From positions 1,550,001-1,614,000 of the forward strand of contig NZ_JAIPME010000002.1 of NCBI RefSeq assembly GCF_019957155.1: a stretch of 64,000 bases of DNA. The letters are read 5' to 3'. The notes below the pieces were generated by a model. It ran no database searches. It was not told the DNA's origin and saw only the letters and a list, made by a program, of their open reading frames with translations. Source of the DNA: Anaerococcus murdochii (GTDB taxonomy: Bacteria > Bacillota > Clostridia > Tissierellales > Peptoniphilaceae). Shown one piece after another: positions 62,950 to 64,000 of this stretch (within the stretch, counting starts at the first letter, position 1; each line of letters starts with the position of its first letter). The position numbers and the translations under genes were made by a program.

Positions 62950-64000
62950 TGAAATTAGAAGGCATAGTATCAAACATTAGGTATAGGAATGATGAGAGTG
63001 GCTATAGCGTTATGACGCTTGAAACCACCGATTCTGACATAACTATTGTTGGAACTATGCCTTTATTTAATGAAGGCGATAGGATAGAAGTCGAAGGCGA
63101 ATTTATCTACCACGATAAGTACGGCGAGCAGATAAATGTCAGAAATGTAAGGCTAAAAAAACCTTCTGACAGAGATTCTATAATCAAATATTTAGCAAGC
63201 GGAAATATTAGAGGAGTCGGGAAAAAAACAGCCCAAGCAATTTACGATGTATTTGGCACAGATTCTCTAGATATTTTATACAAGGATCCAGATAAACTTT
63301 TGAAGGTTGAAGGTATCGGGAAGAAGAAACTTGAAGATATTAAGATATCTGTCGAAGAAACTAGGGATTCAAGGCGTAGTTTAGAATTTCTCCAAGGACT
63401 TAGGATATCCTATAATCTTGCAATGAAAATTTACAATAAGTATGGAGAAAATACTATAGATATTGTAAAATCAAATCCTTATAAACTTATTGAAGATATT
63501 AAAGGAATTGGTTTTTCTATGGCGGATGCCTTGGCAAGAAATATGCAAATGGAATCTAACTCTGCCTTTAGGATTTCAGCTGGACTAAGATATATAATTG
63601 ATTTTGAAGCAGATTTTAATGGCCACACTAGCCTTGAAATCTCATACCTGATTGACCAAGCAGCTAAGCTTTTGAAAGCTGATAAGAAATTGATTGAAGA
63701 GCAAATTCAAGCAGATCTCTTAGCGGGAAAACTTGAACTTGTTGAAATAGAAGGAAAGTCCTATGTTTATTCTAAGGGTCTTTACAAGGCGGAAAAATCT
63801 GTTGCCATGGCCCTTGCAAAAAAAATTAAGGAAGCTTATATCTTTGATGTAGAAATTGATGAAGACCTTGGTGGTTATTCAGAAGAGCAAAAACAAGCCA
63901 TTGAGGCTGCTTTTGAAAATATGGTCTTAGTAATAACTGGTGGACCAGGTACAGGGAAAACTACAATAATCAATGCTATTACAAGTATTCTAGATAAAAA
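62949..64000 (+). CDS. recD2: ATP-dependent DNA helicase RecD2, 3' end cut by window
   Basis: Superfamily-1 5'-3' helicase of the RecD-like (YrrC) type, without RecBC. 350 codons are visible and the frame is open to the last base. The N-terminal OB-like part (LEGIVSNIRYRNDESGYSVMTLE) is followed by helix-hairpin-helix repeats (GNIRGVGKKTAQAIYDVFG; LKVEGIGKKKLEDIK; IKGIGFSMADALARNM) that mark RecD2. Walker A (VITGGPGTGKTTII) begins near residue 331. The rest of the helicase lies beyond the window. ATG 62949 shares a base with the murA stop. Confidence 0.95.
   Translation, partial: MKLEGIVSNIRYRNDESGYSVMTLETTDSDITIVGTMPLFNEGDRIEVEGEFIYHDKYGEQINVRNVRLKKPSDRDSIIKYLASGNIRGVGKKTAQAIYDVFGTDSLDILYKDPDKLLKVEGIGKKKLEDIKISVEETRDSRRSLEFLQGLRISYNLAMKIYNKYGENTIDIVKSNPYKLIEDIKGIGFSMADALARNMQMESNSAFRISAGLRYIIDFEADFNGHTSLEISYLIDQAAKLLKADKKLIEEQIQADLLAGKLELVEIEGKSYVYSKGLYKAEKSVAMALAKKIKEAYIFDVEIDEDLGGYSEEQKQAIEAAFENMVLVITGGPGTGKTTIINAITSILDK

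Overview
The window is low-GC DNA (mostly A+T, strong AGGAGG-type ribosome binding sites, TTGACA/TATAAT promoters) from a Gram-positive anaerobe. The gene set (SigA/DnaG/TrmK/Nif3 cluster, tmk-darA-holB-ricT cluster, TRAP hexuronate uptake, 2[4Fe-4S] ferredoxin, FemAB enzyme, YaaT/RicT) points to Firmicutes. My best guess is the Tissierellia/Peptoniphilaceae group (Anaerococcus-like), inferred from gene content and codon style only. Nearly everything is chromosomal housekeeping. The accessory parts are one IS3-type insertion sequence and two decayed minus-strand genes.

Layout. 1-4430: the 3' part of dnaK, then dnaJ, mtaB, a HIT hydrolase and rpsU. 4431-5040: a 600-bp control region with two LacI/CcpA-type operators and one near-consensus promoter. 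5041-12286: a hexuronate catabolism cluster (uxuB, uxuA, a DctPQM TRAP transporter, uxaC) that takes up a uronic acid and converts it to 2-keto-3-deoxygluconate. 12394-14122 (minus): rsmI, a TrmN6-like methyltransferase and a small membrane protein. 14189-18357: a consensus promoter, an FMN riboswitch and ribD-ribE-ribBA-ribH-HAD phosphatase, a complete route to riboflavin if the phosphatase supplies the missing step. 18418-21824 (minus): two pseudogenes, an FMN/FAD lipoprotein reductase and an aldehyde dehydrogenase.

21930-27004: glmM, then rpmG-secE-nusG-rplK-rplA and rplJ-rplL with ribosomal-protein leader RNAs. A terminator follows rplL and rpoBC is not next. 27258-29654: a Fur-family regulator with its own Fur box, a YeiH transporter and a zinc metallopeptidase. 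29825-31224: tRNA-Thr and tuf. 31303-33534: a DUF4015 lipoprotein and an AraC regulator. 33781-39052: dnaG, rpoD (with a large internal insertion), trmK, nif3 and the RNase P RNA. 39312-43911: an NlpC/P60 wall hydrolase, a FolD-like protein with altered catalytic residues coupled to a FemAB transferase, thiol peroxidase and bL25. 44021-46866: tmk, darA, holB, ricT and a ferredoxin preceded by a perfect Fur box. 47142-48735: the IS element. 48853-64000: an unknown membrane protein with TraX, then tex, proS, fba, rho, rpmE, prmC, prfA, a cation exporter, a Sua5-type gene, upp, murA and the start of recD2.

No CRISPR array, toxin-antitoxin pair, phage or clearly new defence system is visible. The most unusual items are the divergent FolD-FemAB pair, the approximately 215-residue insertion in the housekeeping sigma factor, the doubly operated hexuronate promoter region, a likely leaderless tmk transcript, and the repeated GTGGGAG...CCAC element in the ribosomal protein cluster.
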